NCBI GenBank assembly: GCA_022841205.1
Contig: JALHCK010000003.1
Coordinates: 1 to 64,000, forward strand
Length of the DNA stretch: 64,000 nucleotides
DNA from: Methanomicrobiales archaeon
Lineage (GTDB): Archaea; Halobacteriota; Methanomicrobia; Methanomicrobiales; Methanospirillaceae
Direction: 5' to 3'
The position numbers and the translations under genes are program-made. Positions 24,950-33,756 of this stretch are shown here, piece by piece (the first letter of the stretch is position 1; the number at the start of each line of letters is the position of its first letter). The notes under the pieces are model-generated. The model had not been told where the DNA came from. It saw only the letters and a program-made list of their open reading frames with translations, and made no database searches.

Positions 24950-25618
24950 ATGTACATAATCATTGTCGGGCTCGGCGGGATCGGGAGGAGCCTGACAGCG
25001 CAATCGGTCGAGCATGGTGATAACGTGGTGGTTATCGACCGGAACGAGCAGCGCTGCAGCGATATGCTCGAGCACTACGATGTGCTGGCCATCACCGGCA
25101 ATTCCACGGACAAGAGCATACTCGAGGACGCGGGGATTGACCGTGCCGATGCGCTCGTGTCCACCACGAGTGATGACTCGGTCAACCTGATGACCTGCTG
25201 GCTTGCCAAGCGCTACAAGGTCCCAAACGTTGTCTCGATCGTCAACCAGACCGAGCACTCGGACCTCTTCAAGGAAGTCGGGGTGAAGATCAGCGAGAAC
25301 CCCGATGAACTGGTTGCCTCGCGGCTCTACTACTGGGCAAAGAACCCGATGCTGCAGCAGCTGGCCTCCATCCCCGGGGGGACCATCTTTGAAGTGGTGG
25401 CCGAGAAGGGGGCCCCGATCGTGGACCACGAGATCCGTGACCTCAAGGTCAAGGACTTTGTCTTCATCGTCATCCGGAGGCTTGGCGGAGAACTGATAAT
25501 CCCCGGAGGTGCGGTCAGGATCCGGCCCGGCGATACCATCACCGTTTTTACCAAAAAGGAGGCGGAGAGCGAGACCCTCGAGCTTCTCAACCGCCAGCTG
25601 CGCAAGTCACCCGATTGA
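24950..25618 (+). CDS. TrkA/KtrA-type potassium channel regulatory protein
   Basis: This 222-residue cytosolic protein has an RCK_N Rossmann domain (MYIIIVGLGGIGRSLTAQSVEHGDNVVVIDRN, residues 1-130), which binds NAD(H) or ATP, and an RCK_C domain (about 140-215). RCK proteins gate potassium transporters of the Trk/Ktr kind. No membrane subunit (TrkH/KtrB) is next to it, so the pore must be encoded elsewhere. In bacteria RCK_C domains are common c-di-AMP receptors, which is interesting because a diadenylate cyclase domain occurs at 48021 in this window. The last bases overlap the convergent reductase gene. Confidence 0.9.
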   Translation: MYIIIVGLGGIGRSLTAQSVEHGDNVVVIDRNEQRCSDMLEHYDVLAITGNSTDKSILEDAGIDRADALVSTTSDDSVNLMTCWLAKRYKVPNVVSIVNQTEHSDLFKEVGVKISENPDELVASRLYYWAKNPMLQQLASIPGGTIFEVVAEKGAPIVDHEIRDLKVKDFVFIVIRRLGGELIIPGGAVRIRPGDTITVFTKKEAESETLELLNRQLRKSPD

Positions 25619-26803
25619 GGCCATCAGGCCGGCAAGGTCGGCGAGGAGGAGGGGGTTTCGCTTGATGATCTCCTTCACGAGCGATATGGTCGAGAAGTCC
25701 CTGAGGTCCAGCGCTTTTGCCGAGTGGATGATGGCATTGAGCTTGGCATCCGGGAGCGTGATGAACTTCTCCTTGATGTGCCAGTTGCGCTCGATGGACT
25801 TGCCGAGGGGGGACTTCCGCCAGCCTTCATCGTAGGGCATCAGGCCTTCCCTTGTGCAGGAGCCGTCGGAGATGGCCTTCATCCCCACTTCGGCAGCGAG
25901 GCGGCCGGTGAACATGGCGTTGTAGATACCCCCGCCGGTCATGGGGTCAACGACCCGGGCCGCGTCCCCGATCACCATCAGCCCGTCCATGACCGTGGAT
26001 TCGAGGGGCCGGCAGACCGGGACCCCGCCCACGATGCACTCGATGGTCTTTCCGTTGGGGAACTTCCCGGCTACGAACCGGTCGAGGTAATCCTTTGCCC
26101 GGTTGCCCGGGCCGCTCTTCTTGCCCGAGATCCCGATCCCCACGTTGGCCGTCCGGTTCCCCTTGGGAAAGATCCAGAGGTAGCCTTCCGGTGCGATGGT
26201 ATTTCCGAAGAAAAAGACGGTGGTGGACGGGTCGATTGTGATATCGGTCATCAGGTACTGGGCGGCGCTCATGATCTCGCGGACGGGGACTGTGGTATCG
26301 ATTCCGCACCAGCGGGAGAACTTCGATTCGACACCGTCGGCCGCAATCGTGAGATCGGCATGGACCTTCTTCCGCGACCCGCAGTACTCAAGGACGGCGC
26401 CTTTCACGGCCCCGCCGGAAAGGATCGGTGCCGAGGCACGGGTCTTTACCATCACATCGGCGCCAGCCTCAGCCGCCTGCCAGACCAGTTCGCGGTCAAA
26501 GAACTTCCGGTCAAGGATATAACCGACCTTGCTCCCGGCCATCTCCGAGGAAAGCATCATGGAGACTCCGTCAGGGGCGACCAGTTCGGCCCCGGTGACC
26601 TCGGCAGATATAAAGCGGCTGTCAGGCTTGACGAACTCTGCAAGGGCGTCCTTCCCAATACCCTCGGCGCACCGGACAGGAGCCCCGGGTGCCGGCCGTT
26701 TCTCGACAAGGAGGACCGAATACCCCGCCGTTGCCGCGGTCCTCGCTGCCAGTGCCCCTCCCGGCCCGCCACCGATGACAAGGAGGTCGTAGGAATCCTT
26801 CAC
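25607..26803 (-). CDS. Geranylgeranyl reductase family flavoprotein
   Basis: This 398-residue FAD enzyme saturates the isoprenoid chains of archaeal lipids (digeranylgeranylglycerophospholipid reductase type). It has the N-terminal FAD motif YDLLVIGGGPGGALAARTAA, RCAEGIGK, the ADGVESKFSRWCGI block, PKGNRTANVGIGI and the second FAD site GLMVIGDAARVVDPMTGGGIY. I chose the GTG at 26803, whose bases overlap the ferredoxin stop codon; the ATG at 26863 lies inside the ferredoxin gene. The ferredoxin upstream is the natural electron donor, so the two form a functional pair. Confidence 0.92.
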   Translation of the reverse strand: MKDSYDLLVIGGGPGGALAARTAATAGYSVLLVEKRPAPGAPVRCAEGIGKDALAEFVKPDSRFISAEVTGAELVAPDGVSMMLSSEMAGSKVGYILDRKFFDRELVWQAAEAGADVMVKTRASAPILSGGAVKGAVLEYCGSRKKVHADLTIAADGVESKFSRWCGIDTTVPVREIMSAAQYLMTDITIDPSTTVFFFGNTIAPEGYLWIFPKGNRTANVGIGISGKKSGPGNRAKDYLDRFVAGKFPNGKTIECIVGGVPVCRPLESTVMDGLMVIGDAARVVDPMTGGGIYNAMFTGRLAAEVGMKAISDGSCTREGLMPYDEGWRKSPLGKSIERNWHIKEKFITLPDAKLNAIIHSAKALDLRDFSTISLVKEIIKRNPLLLADLAGLMASIG

Positions 26804-26994
26804 TTCGTCACCTCCAGAGCCCCGAGCGGGCAGACCTTGGCACAGATACCGCACGATGTGCACCTCTCATCGACCTCGAGGTATGCGTCGATAAGCTCGA
26901 GCGCACCTTCGGGGCAGACCGAGACGCAACACCCGCAGTACCCGCAGATGTCACGGTGAATCTTCAGCATCCCTATGCTATTGGCAGGGAGCAC
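26800..26994 (-). CDS. Two [4Fe-4S] cluster ferredoxin
   Basis: This 64-residue protein has two CxxCxxCxxxC motifs (CGYCGCCVSVCP and CTSCGICAKVCP), each binding one cubane cluster, as in clostridial-type ferredoxins. The start may be the ATG at 26994 or the one at 26970 (MLKIHRD), which removes eight leader residues. Its stop codon overlaps the GTG of the geranylgeranyl reductase gene, so it very likely donates electrons for lipid double-bond reduction. Confidence 0.92.
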   Translation of the reverse strand: MLPANSIGMLKIHRDICGYCGCCVSVCPEGALELIDAYLEVDERCTSCGICAKVCPLGALEVTK

Positions 26995-27062
26995 CCATAA
27001 TCCTTTCTTTGGTTTTCCCTGACAAATCTCACGCCGTTCAGAGAAATAATCGTTAATCAGGC

Positions 27063-28193
27063 TTATATTCCCGCATCAAAAAGAGAAAATGACCCGTACC
27101 GCCCTCCTCCGCCGGGGATGAAACGCACCCGGGACGAGCGGAAGGAATCGACAGCCCGTGCCACCCGCTCATCCACCTGGGCGAGATCGCTTACCGGGGC
27201 CCTGGCCAGTATCCGGATCTCATCGCCGAATGCGCTGATGAACCGGTCATACAGTTCCCGGCAGGCCCTGGTCGAGGGTGACGATGTGCAAAGGACGGTC
27301 CTGATGATCTCGGGGAGGGGGATGATGTGCAGGTATGGGGGGCGCTTCGAAGGCAAACCTGTCGAGAGTCCGTCTGCCCGGTCGGCGACCCCTCTCGTGA
27401 TCTTCCCTCCATCGTCCGGGCATTTCCACCGGGCGGCTGTTGCTTCGGCATGGCTGAACTGCCGGAAGCAGCGGGAACAGGCTGTCCGGCTGTACTTCCC
27501 CTGTTCTGGAAAGTACCCGGCATTCAGGAAGATCGCACCCGCCATGATAGCCTCGATCACCCCGCCCGGTGTCTTTTCGTTGAGCGACAGGCCGGTAAAC
27601 TCGCGGCCGAGCCGTGACGGATCGGGACTGTGGGCATCGGAGCTGGTGAGGAACGGGATGCCGGCCAGTTCGGGGATCGCTGCCCCGTAGCTGCTGTCTG
27701 CAGAGAGGCCCAGTTCGAGGAAGTCGACCGGCTCCTGCCCATAGCATTCCCCGGGTGAATCGAACGATGCGTAAAGCGATGTCCACGGGGTGAAGGCATG
27801 GGCGGGCCCGATCAGCCCTTCGATGTCATGCACGGCACGGGCGATAGCCTCCCCGCCGAGGTTGATGCGGGGCCGGCCGGTTCGGTGGAGGTTTCCGGCA
27901 TGCGGTGCAAGCCTTGCCTCAAGATCCCGGCAGTGATCGAATGAGGCGAGGATGATGAGGTGATGGACGCGGTCCCGGTCCTCGACCTCGGTGGTGGGAA
28001 CCACGAGCACGTCCGTCCCGCTGCAGAGGCGTTCCTGCCAGAGGTTCCGCCACCCGGCATGGAGGGCATCGCCGGTGCCAAGAATTCCAATCCCTTTCTT
28101 CCTGCAGGAGGCAAGGAGGGTGTCGGGGAGCATGTTCCGGGAGGAGGCGATGGAAAAACAGGAATGGATATGCAGGTCGGAATAGAGCTGCAT
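27063..28193 (-). CDS. Endonuclease Q (EndoQ)-like PHP domain nuclease
   Basis: EndoQ cuts DNA 5' of deaminated bases (uracil, hypoxanthine, xanthine) or abasic sites; it is known in Thermococcales and some methanogens. The 376-residue protein begins MQLYSDLHIHSCFS, which gives the PHP metal-binding His residues, and has VVPTTEVEDRDRVHHLI and TSSDAHSPDPSRLG with more ligands. The zinc finger region has CSRC, but the second knuckle reads CPDDGG where a CxxC pair is expected, so zinc binding may be impaired. I used the ATG at 28193; the ORF before it overlaps the PAC2 gene. It is the last gene of a ten-gene cluster. Confidence 0.82.
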   Translation of the reverse strand: MQLYSDLHIHSCFSIASSRNMLPDTLLASCRKKGIGILGTGDALHAGWRNLWQERLCSGTDVLVVPTTEVEDRDRVHHLIILASFDHCRDLEARLAPHAGNLHRTGRPRINLGGEAIARAVHDIEGLIGPAHAFTPWTSLYASFDSPGECYGQEPVDFLELGLSADSSYGAAIPELAGIPFLTSSDAHSPDPSRLGREFTGLSLNEKTPGGVIEAIMAGAIFLNAGYFPEQGKYSRTACSRCFRQFSHAEATAARWKCPDDGGKITRGVADRADGLSTGLPSKRPPYLHIIPLPEIIRTVLCTSSPSTRACRELYDRFISAFGDEIRILARAPVSDLAQVDERVARAVDSFRSSRVRFIPGGGGRYGSFSLFDAGI

Positions 28194-28194
28194 G

Positions 28195-28950
28195 TCACAC
28201 GAAGTAGCGGAGCTCGTCGTCCTGCGAAACCTGTTCCCCGGAAACGAGCTTCTGGAGCATGAACTCCATCTCCTCGGCACGCTGTTCGAGCAGGGTCGGG
28301 TCGACTTCGATCCCTGTAAGGGTTGAGACGACGCGGAGCAGGCTTGTCGCACTCCGGGGGTCCACGAGGTAGCCCGAAGTCTCGCCCATGAGGCAGATCC
28401 CTTCCATTCCCCTGGGCAGGCCGAGGCCGAGGAGGAGGCCTGCTGCGCCTACAATTCCCCCGCCAGGTTCATCGCGGCTCACGATCGCACCGGCGGCCTC
28501 CACGATCTGCTTCAATCCCGGCTGGTTCACGGCGCCAAGCACACGGGGCTCCTCGACAAGGTGGCCGACCCCGTACCCTCCCAGCGTGTAGATCCGCCGC
28601 ACACCGCAGGCTTCGGCAATATCGAGGTATGCGTCGGCGAGGAAGTAGTGCCCTTCCGCGGAAGTCGCCTGGTAGTCCCCCACGAGGAAAAGGAGCCGGC
28701 GTTCTTCACCTTCATAGTAGTAGATCTCGTTGTTGGCCAGCCGGGCGGTCCCATGTTCATCGATGATGACCTGGGGCGGGAAGAAAATAGACTCTATGTC
28801 AGCGATCTTCTCTGCCCCGAGCTCCCGGATCATGTGCTCGGCGACCAGCTTGCCGACATGGCCGATCCCCGGGAGCCCTTCGATGAGGTCCGTGGCAGAG
28901 ATCCCGTCTTCTGGAGTCCTGTCGATGAAGCGGACGGTTATGTCATCCAT
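28195..28950 (-). CDS. PAC2 family proteasome assembly chaperone-like protein
   Basis: This 251-residue protein is of the PAC2/PbaB family (PF09754), related to eukaryotic proteasome assembly chaperone 2. Landmarks are LIEGLPGIGHVGKLVAEHMI, the SIFFPPQVIID block, LFLVGDYQATSAEGHY, IYTLGGYGVGHL and CLMGETSGYLVDPRSA. Archaeal PbaA/PbaB proteins have been shown to bind proteasome parts, though the role varies. Its N-terminal codons overlap the 3' end of nop10 by 13 bases and it ends one base before EndoQ, so it is within a tightly packed operon. Confidence 0.88.
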   Translation of the reverse strand: MDDITVRFIDRTPEDGISATDLIEGLPGIGHVGKLVAEHMIRELGAEKIADIESIFFPPQVIIDEHGTARLANNEIYYYEGEERRLLFLVGDYQATSAEGHYFLADAYLDIAEACGVRRIYTLGGYGVGHLVEEPRVLGAVNQPGLKQIVEAAGAIVSRDEPGGGIVGAAGLLLGLGLPRGMEGICLMGETSGYLVDPRSATSLLRVVSTLTGIEVDPTLLEQRAEEMEFMLQKLVSGEQVSQDDELRYFV

Positions 28951-29099
28951 GTTCGGGCAATCCTCCGCTCGCGGCCGTAGCGGTCTTCGGGGGAGAACCG
29001 GGCGGGGTGCGGGGATACGGTCGCATTCCCGCAGACCGGGCAGGTATCCCGGAGGGTATAGGTAAAATCACGGGGACAGCGCCTGATCCGGGAAGTCAT
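28938..29099 (-). CDS. H/ACA RNP component Nop10
   Basis: This 53-residue protein has a zinc ribbon with C8, C20 and C23 (RRCPRDFTYTLRDTCPVCG), then PHPARFSPEDRYGRERR, the signature C-terminal segment of Nop10. Nop10 binds Cbf5 and the guide RNA in the H/ACA particle that makes pseudouridines in rRNA. The fourth ligand seen in some family members is replaced in this archaeal type. The gene starts in the stop codon of aIF2-alpha (ATGA) and ends inside the PAC2 gene. The aIF2-alpha/Nop10 order is conserved in many archaea. Confidence 0.88.
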   Translation of the reverse strand: MTSRIRRCPRDFTYTLRDTCPVCGNATVSPHPARFSPEDRYGRERRIARTWMT

Positions 29100-29884
29100 G
29101 TGCTCTTTCCGGACTTCGGTTTCTTGACGAGCCTGCCTTCGCCCCCGGCACGCACAACGACACCGATGGCCGCATTCGCCGCCTTTTCGATGGCCTTCTC
29201 CGCCTTCTTGTAGTCCGGCGCAGTGACCTTTATCCGGTAGACCGGGGCGCCAAGGTATGTGAGCTCGATTTCCGTGTCAGCGATCTTTGGCTCAGCACTC
29301 CGGAGCGCCCTCCGGATGATGTTCACCCCGTCCGGCTTTGTGGAGGTGAGGATCAGGTTTCCGGCAACCGTGACCCGGGGGACCTTGACATTCTCTCGGG
29401 CGACAGTGATGAGGGCCGAGGTGGCTTTTTCGGAAAGGCCGGTCTTTTTGACGGACTCTTCGCCGCCGGACACGATCTCTTCGAAGACCGAGTAAAGGTC
29501 GCCGTACCTCTTGTATAATGCAGCGCTGATGACCTCGGGCTTCTCACCGGAGGCTTCTGCGGCAAACCCTATCCACTTTGCCGCCTTCGATTCGTTCTTC
29601 CACTCCCGGATCTTCTCGCGCCGCTGGTGGTCGTTGACATCTTTTAAGGAGAGATCGATATGGCCACGGCTCCTGTCGACATGGAGCACCTTGCAGACCA
29701 CCTTCTGCCCCTCGCGGATGTGATCGCGGATGTACTTGATCCAGCCCGTGGCGATTTCCGAGATGGGGATCAGGCCTTCGAGGCCCTCGTACTCATCCAG
29801 GGAGACAAACGCTGCAAAGTCCTTGATGTTCCTGACCGTGCAGACCACCAGTTCACCGGCCGAAGGCCAAGATCGATCGCTCAT
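29096..29884 (-). CDS. Translation initiation factor 2 subunit alpha (aIF2-alpha)
   Basis: The 262-residue protein has an N-terminal S1 domain (GELVVCTVRNIKDFAAFVSLDEYEGLEGLIPISEI, ending near residue 85), a helical middle domain and a C-terminal alpha/beta domain (DTEIELTYLGAPVYRIKVTAPDYKKAEKAIEKAA). It is the alpha subunit of the trimeric factor that brings initiator tRNA to the small ribosomal subunit. It follows S27e and L44e and precedes Nop10, the classical archaeal order. The start is the ATG at 29884. Confidence 0.94.
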   Translation of the reverse strand: MSDRSWPSAGELVVCTVRNIKDFAAFVSLDEYEGLEGLIPISEIATGWIKYIRDHIREGQKVVCKVLHVDRSRGHIDLSLKDVNDHQRREKIREWKNESKAAKWIGFAAEASGEKPEVISAALYKRYGDLYSVFEEIVSGGEESVKKTGLSEKATSALITVARENVKVPRVTVAGNLILTSTKPDGVNIIRRALRSAEPKIADTEIELTYLGAPVYRIKVTAPDYKKAEKAIEKAANAAIGVVVRAGGEGRLVKKPKSGKST

Positions 29885-29893
29885 GCGGGGTGC

Positions 29894-30082
29894 TCACTCG
29901 TAGGTTTCCAGGACTTCCGCGGTGATCCGCGCCTTTCCGCCCGCCGGTTCAGCGAGGACCTTGCTGCAGACCACGCAGTCCACCACGGTGCTTGCCTTCT
30001 CGAAAACGATCTGCTCGTTCTCGCAGTCCGGGCATTTTACCTTGAGAAACCGGCTCCGGTTCTTTCGTGACTGTTGTACCAC
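29894..30082 (-). CDS. rps27e: Small ribosomal subunit protein eS27 (S27e)
   Basis: The 62-residue ribosomal protein has a zinc ribbon VKCPDCENEQIVFEKASTVVDCVVC with two CxxC pairs. The N-terminal stretch is basic (QSRKNRSRFLKVK), as expected for rRNA contact, and the length is normal. It is four bases downstream of L44e and nine bases before aIF2-alpha. Confidence 0.94.
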   Translation of the reverse strand: MVQQSRKNRSRFLKVKCPDCENEQIVFEKASTVVDCVVCSKVLAEPAGGKARITAEVLETYE

Positions 30083-30086
30083 TGGA

Positions 30087-30365
30087 TCACTCCGTCAGCT
30101 CGAATTTTCCGGTCCGGAACCCCTTGCGCAGGTGTGCCTTGCCGCACACCTTGCAGCGGTACCGGACATTGATCTTCTTGGTGGGCTTGTCCCCTCCGGG
30201 AACCTTGGAGAACTTGCCCATGTTTCCTACCGTGCTACGCCTTGCCTTCTGCCGGTCGATCCAGTGGAGACCGGTGGTCTTGCTCTTCTTCACCTTCTCC
30301 ACCTCGTGTTCCTGGTGATTCCGGCAAAACGGGCAGTAGGTCCTGAATTTTACTGGCATTTTCAT
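30087..30365 (-). CDS. rpl44e: Large ribosomal subunit protein eL42 (L44e)
   Basis: The 92-residue protein has CPFC near the N terminus and CKVCG near the C terminus as zinc ligands, a very basic middle part (KVKKSKTTGLHWIDRQKARR) and the ending FRTGKFELTE. In the ribosome it lies near the E site. The start is MKMPVKFRTYC at 30365. It follows the GINS gene after 38 bases. Confidence 0.94.
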   Translation of the reverse strand: MKMPVKFRTYCPFCRNHQEHEVEKVKKSKTTGLHWIDRQKARRSTVGNMGKFSKVPGGDKPTKKINVRYRCKVCGKAHLRKGFRTGKFELTE

Positions 30366-30403
30366 GGTATTTACCCCGGGTTACCCGGCATGGAATATCA
30401 ATA

Positions 30404-31024
30404 TCATTTGCCCGGGTTGATATTTAAGACTATGTTGCGCTCACACAGGACTTCGGCGTTCCGGAGAGGGAGCGTCACCACGTCCTCGCCGAGCAGCTGG
30501 TAGATCCGGCCATCCACCCCCATGAACGGTTCCATGTCGGAGAGGACACGGGAGAGCACGTAGTCTGCCCCGGCGGGCTGGGCTTCGAGCACCGCTGCAC
30601 ACCGTTCGGCCTCGGCAGCGGCCTCGACCCGGCTCACCCCTGCCCCTGCTGCCGGGACCGGGATAAGGCGACACCGGGAGTGGGATATGGCGAGCATCAC
30701 GGAATCAAACATCTCCCGCTCCTCGGGAAGCATCCGTTTCAGCTCATCCCGCTCGACATACTGCCCCTCTTCCTGGGTGCGGGCGAGGGCGAGGATCTTC
30801 TCCGACCGGAGCATGAAGAGGTCATGGAGGGTCTCCCTGATACTGCCCACCCGTTCGATCAGGACCCGTGCCCTGTCGGAGAAGGGGTCATCGCAGGCAT
30901 ACACCTCGGAAAGAAGCGCCTCGAGGTTCTTTTCCGCCGAATTGTAGAGGTCCCTGGGGATGGCGAGGAGGCGGCCGGTCTCCCGTTCCGAGAGGAGGAT
31001 GCTCCTCAGTTCATCGAGGTGCAT
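30404..31024 (-). CDS. GINS complex subunit (Gins51-type)
   Basis: This 206-residue protein has an N-terminal helical domain (residues 1-115, LYNSAEKNLEALLSEVYA... RSEKILALA) and a small C-terminal beta domain (about 155-205, EPFMGVDGRIYQLLGEDVVTLPLRNAEVL). The A-B order of domains is that of Gins51. GINS joins MCM helicase and the Cdc45/RecJ-like protein in the replicative helicase complex. It lies two bases after priS, the known archaeal pairing, which supports the call more than the weak primary sequence alone. Confidence 0.85.
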   Translation of the reverse strand: MHLDELRSILLSERETGRLLAIPRDLYNSAEKNLEALLSEVYACDDPFSDRARVLIERVGSIRETLHDLFMLRSEKILALARTQEEGQYVERDELKRMLPEEREMFDSVMLAISHSRCRLIPVPAAGAGVSRVEAAAEAERCAAVLEAQPAGADYVLSRVLSDMEPFMGVDGRIYQLLGEDVVTLPLRNAEVLCERNIVLNINPGK

Positions 31025-31026
31025 GG

Positions 31027-32178
31027 TCAGGCCCTCCCGGCGATCCCGGCAAGGCCCCGGCAGCAGAGGAATACGGCGAGGGCTTCGGGAACGACCGATT
31101 CCCCCTTGGAGACCTGGTAACTGCTGCCAAGGAGAGGCATCGAGAGAGCGGCCCGGGACTCAACCCGGACATCCCGGGTGCCGAACACCACGGCATCGGT
31201 TAGCGGGTCGAAGTCGTCGAGCTCGCGGAGGGTGAGGGGGGTTACCCGGAACCCGCTGCCCCCGTGGAGAGAGGTGGGCATCCGGATGAGCCTTTTTATA
31301 TCGGTGGTGACCGGTTCATCGGCAAGCGCTGCCTTTTCCCGGAGGAGGGTTGCAAACTTCCCCTCTTTCTGGTCGGCAAGGGCCCGGATCACCCTGCCCG
31401 TGGTTGCATCCTTCAGGTTCACGGAAGAGGGACCGGTCGCGAGCGCTGCCCGGAGACCGGTGGCCCGCTTCAGGAACTCTTCAGCGGTCACTTTCCCCAC
31501 CCCCCCAAGCGTCAGGAGGTCGGCGACAGCATCTTTCTGGTCCATCCCTTCCAGCACCAGCAGGTACTCGGTCAGTGCTGCTATATATCGCTGGTGCCAT
31601 CCGCGGGGTGAAGGTGAAGGCATGGAGAGGACGATCCCGGGATCGATCCCAATCCCGCAGACGTAGTCGATCAGCTCCCGGCGCTCGGCACTCCCCCACC
31701 CCCGCACCGCGATCTCCCTGATGTGCACGTGGTAGCCGCGACCACCGGAGAAGACGAGGCCGATCTCCCGTTCGGCAAATCCGAGTTCCCCGGTGAGCAT
31801 GGCGATGATCTTGGCCGTCTCCTCCTTGACGCGGGAGAGCATCATGTCATACGGCCCCCGCACGATGTGGTCGGCGTCAAGATCGAAGACGAGATCGGCA
31901 CCAAGCCAGCCCTTCTCAGGCATTGTCGGTGCATGGGGCATGCTGTAGTAGGCGACCGAGTAGAAGAGGTGCGCCGGGGCCATGTTCCGGACGTACTCCA
32001 GCAGATCGTCATTCCCGGCAAACCCGGTGTGCCTCCGCATCCGGATCTCCGGGTAATCGGGATCGAAGAAGACAAATGCCCACTCCCGCTGCCCGGTTGA
32101 TGGTGGTGCGGCGAGCGTGCCGGTCCGGTAGTAGTCCGAGAACCGCTGCTTCACGAATTCGAGGGTCGCCGGATTCAT
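31027..32178 (-). CDS. priS: DNA primase small catalytic subunit PriS
   Basis: The 383-residue protein makes RNA primers. The catalytic metal site is VFDLDAD with D99 and D101, and SGGRGYHVH (about 144-152) binds the nucleotide triphosphate. The C-terminal part contains TDIKRLIRMPTSLHGGSGFRV, another family block. The partner PriL is not in the window. The gene overlaps the end of the Elp3 gene by four bases and ends two bases before the GINS gene, so a single transcript is likely. Confidence 0.95.
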   Translation of the reverse strand: MNPATLEFVKQRFSDYYRTGTLAAPPSTGQREWAFVFFDPDYPEIRMRRHTGFAGNDDLLEYVRNMAPAHLFYSVAYYSMPHAPTMPEKGWLGADLVFDLDADHIVRGPYDMMLSRVKEETAKIIAMLTGELGFAEREIGLVFSGGRGYHVHIREIAVRGWGSAERRELIDYVCGIGIDPGIVLSMPSPSPRGWHQRYIAALTEYLLVLEGMDQKDAVADLLTLGGVGKVTAEEFLKRATGLRAALATGPSSVNLKDATTGRVIRALADQKEGKFATLLREKAALADEPVTTDIKRLIRMPTSLHGGSGFRVTPLTLRELDDFDPLTDAVVFGTRDVRVESRAALSMPLLGSSYQVSKGESVVPEALAVFLCCRGLAGIAGRA

Positions 32179-33749
32179 CCCAGTTCCTTGATCATGTAGG
32201 GTCCCCTGCGTTCATAGCCCTGCCTGCGGTAATAGGGCCGCACACCGATGCCGCTCATGACCGCGATCTCCCGGTATCCCGCCCCGGCAGCGATCTCTTC
32301 GGCAAGCCCGAGGAGATCCCTGCCCGTCCTGCGGTGCTGCCGCTGGTCAGGGAGCGGTGCCATGCCAAGCGGCACAATGCTGCCGTAGACATGGAGTTCG
32401 CGGAGGAGGGCGGCTTCCCGGATCTCCTCCCGCCACCGGAAACCCCCGGTGCGGAGGCGGGCAAACCCGACGAGGGAATCGCCGGAAACCGCGGAGATGA
32501 AGTGTTCCCGTCCCCCGGCACAATCGTAGCCTTCCACGCTTAGTCCGGGTGATCCTTCTGAAGGTGACCTGCCCGCTTCACGGCACCGGATGCAGCGGCA
32601 GGTCTTTTTCCACGATGAGAGACGCTCCTGGCAGAGCTGGCGGAAGTTGCTGTGCCGGGAACCGGCCACGATCAGTTTTGCCGGGATGTCCCGCTGGATT
32701 CGCTGGAGACGGACGTATACAGGTAGTAGCGATTTTCCGTAGGCGATGAGATCGATCAGGGCATCCTCATCGTAAGGGCTGTACCGGCCCTCCTTCCAGA
32801 GCTGTTCGATTTCAGATCCCGGGGTCACCAGGGTCGGGTAGATCTTGAGGAAGTCGGGGCGAAAGGCAGGGTTTTCGAAGAGCTCTTCAAAGAGCCAGCG
32901 GTCCCGTTCCACCGTGCTCCCGGGAAGGTTGGGCATGATGTGGAACCCGACCTTCAGTCCGGCATCTCTCAGGAGGCGGCTGGCAGAAACGGTATCCTCC
33001 GTGATGCACCCTCTCCGGTTGAAGGCAAGGATTGCATCATCGAGGTGCTGGACTCCGAGCTCCACCTTGGTCACCCCGAGGGAGAGCATGCGGCTGATCT
33101 CTTCGGTCCCGCACCAGTCGGGCCTCGTCTCGAAGGTGGTTGCCACGCACCGGACCGCTGCATACTCGTTTCCCCTGAAAATGGTGGCACTGTCGGCACC
33201 CTCAGGGCCGGGGTGACCCCGGTATTCGTTCATCGCTTTCACGCAGGAGGCCACGAACCATTCCTGGTATTCCGGGGGGCGGGCGGAGATCGTCCCTCCC
33301 ATGACGATCAGTTCGACCTTGTCCACGTGGTGGCCCAGATGTTCGAACTGCTCAAGGCGGGCCCGGACCTGCCGGCAGGGATCGTAGTCGTGCAGGCGGG
33401 CCCGGAGGGCTGCGGGCTCTTCGCCGGTATAGGACTGCGGTGACTGGAAGGGGTGGTCGGGACCCCCGGGACAGGGGAGGCACTTGCCGTGGGGGCAGGG
33501 AAACGGGGAGGTCATGACCGCAACCGGCGCAACACCGGAGAGGGTGCGGGTGGGTTTGACGAGGAGGATGGCCCGGAGACGTTCACGCTCGCCGAGGAGG
33601 GCGGCGGCAAGCAGGTCGGAGTTCCGGGGAATGGTGGGGAGCCCGTACTTTTTGCATACTTCGACCTTCACCCGCGTGACATCGGAAGGGGGGGTGTTCC
33701 GGGAAAGGAGGAGACCGATGATCTCCCGATGCACGTCCGGACCGGTCAT
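32175..33749 (-). CDS. Elp3 family tRNA uridine-34 modifying enzyme
   Basis: Archaeal Elp3 uses a radical SAM domain and an acetyltransferase domain to make the 5-carboxymethyl side chain on wobble uridine of tRNA. In the 524-residue protein the cluster-binding cysteines are C85, C90 and C93 (CPHGKCLPC). The C-terminal quarter is a GNAT domain (ELHVYGSIVPLG... GYREIAVMSGIGVRPYYRRQGYERRGPYMIKEL). A zinc-binding part (CRCIRCREAG) joins the two. I used the ATG at 33749 (MTGPDVHREI); the ORF opens 53 codons further upstream inside the UPF0058 gene. It overlaps priS. Confidence 0.93.
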   Translation of the reverse strand: MTGPDVHREIIGLLLSRNTPPSDVTRVKVEVCKKYGLPTIPRNSDLLAAALLGERERLRAILLVKPTRTLSGVAPVAVMTSPFPCPHGKCLPCPGGPDHPFQSPQSYTGEEPAALRARLHDYDPCRQVRARLEQFEHLGHHVDKVELIVMGGTISARPPEYQEWFVASCVKAMNEYRGHPGPEGADSATIFRGNEYAAVRCVATTFETRPDWCGTEEISRMLSLGVTKVELGVQHLDDAILAFNRRGCITEDTVSASRLLRDAGLKVGFHIMPNLPGSTVERDRWLFEELFENPAFRPDFLKIYPTLVTPGSEIEQLWKEGRYSPYDEDALIDLIAYGKSLLPVYVRLQRIQRDIPAKLIVAGSRHSNFRQLCQERLSSWKKTCRCIRCREAGRSPSEGSPGLSVEGYDCAGGREHFISAVSGDSLVGFARLRTGGFRWREEIREAALLRELHVYGSIVPLGMAPLPDQRQHRRTGRDLLGLAEEIAAGAGYREIAVMSGIGVRPYYRRQGYERRGPYMIKELG

Positions 33750-33756
33750 AAAAGGG

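Noticed and set aside
25724..26959. 411-codon open frame opposite the geranylgeranyl reductase
   Set aside because: The minus strand holds complete FAD motifs and the ferredoxin; the plus frame is low-complexity and Pro/Gly/Asp-rich.
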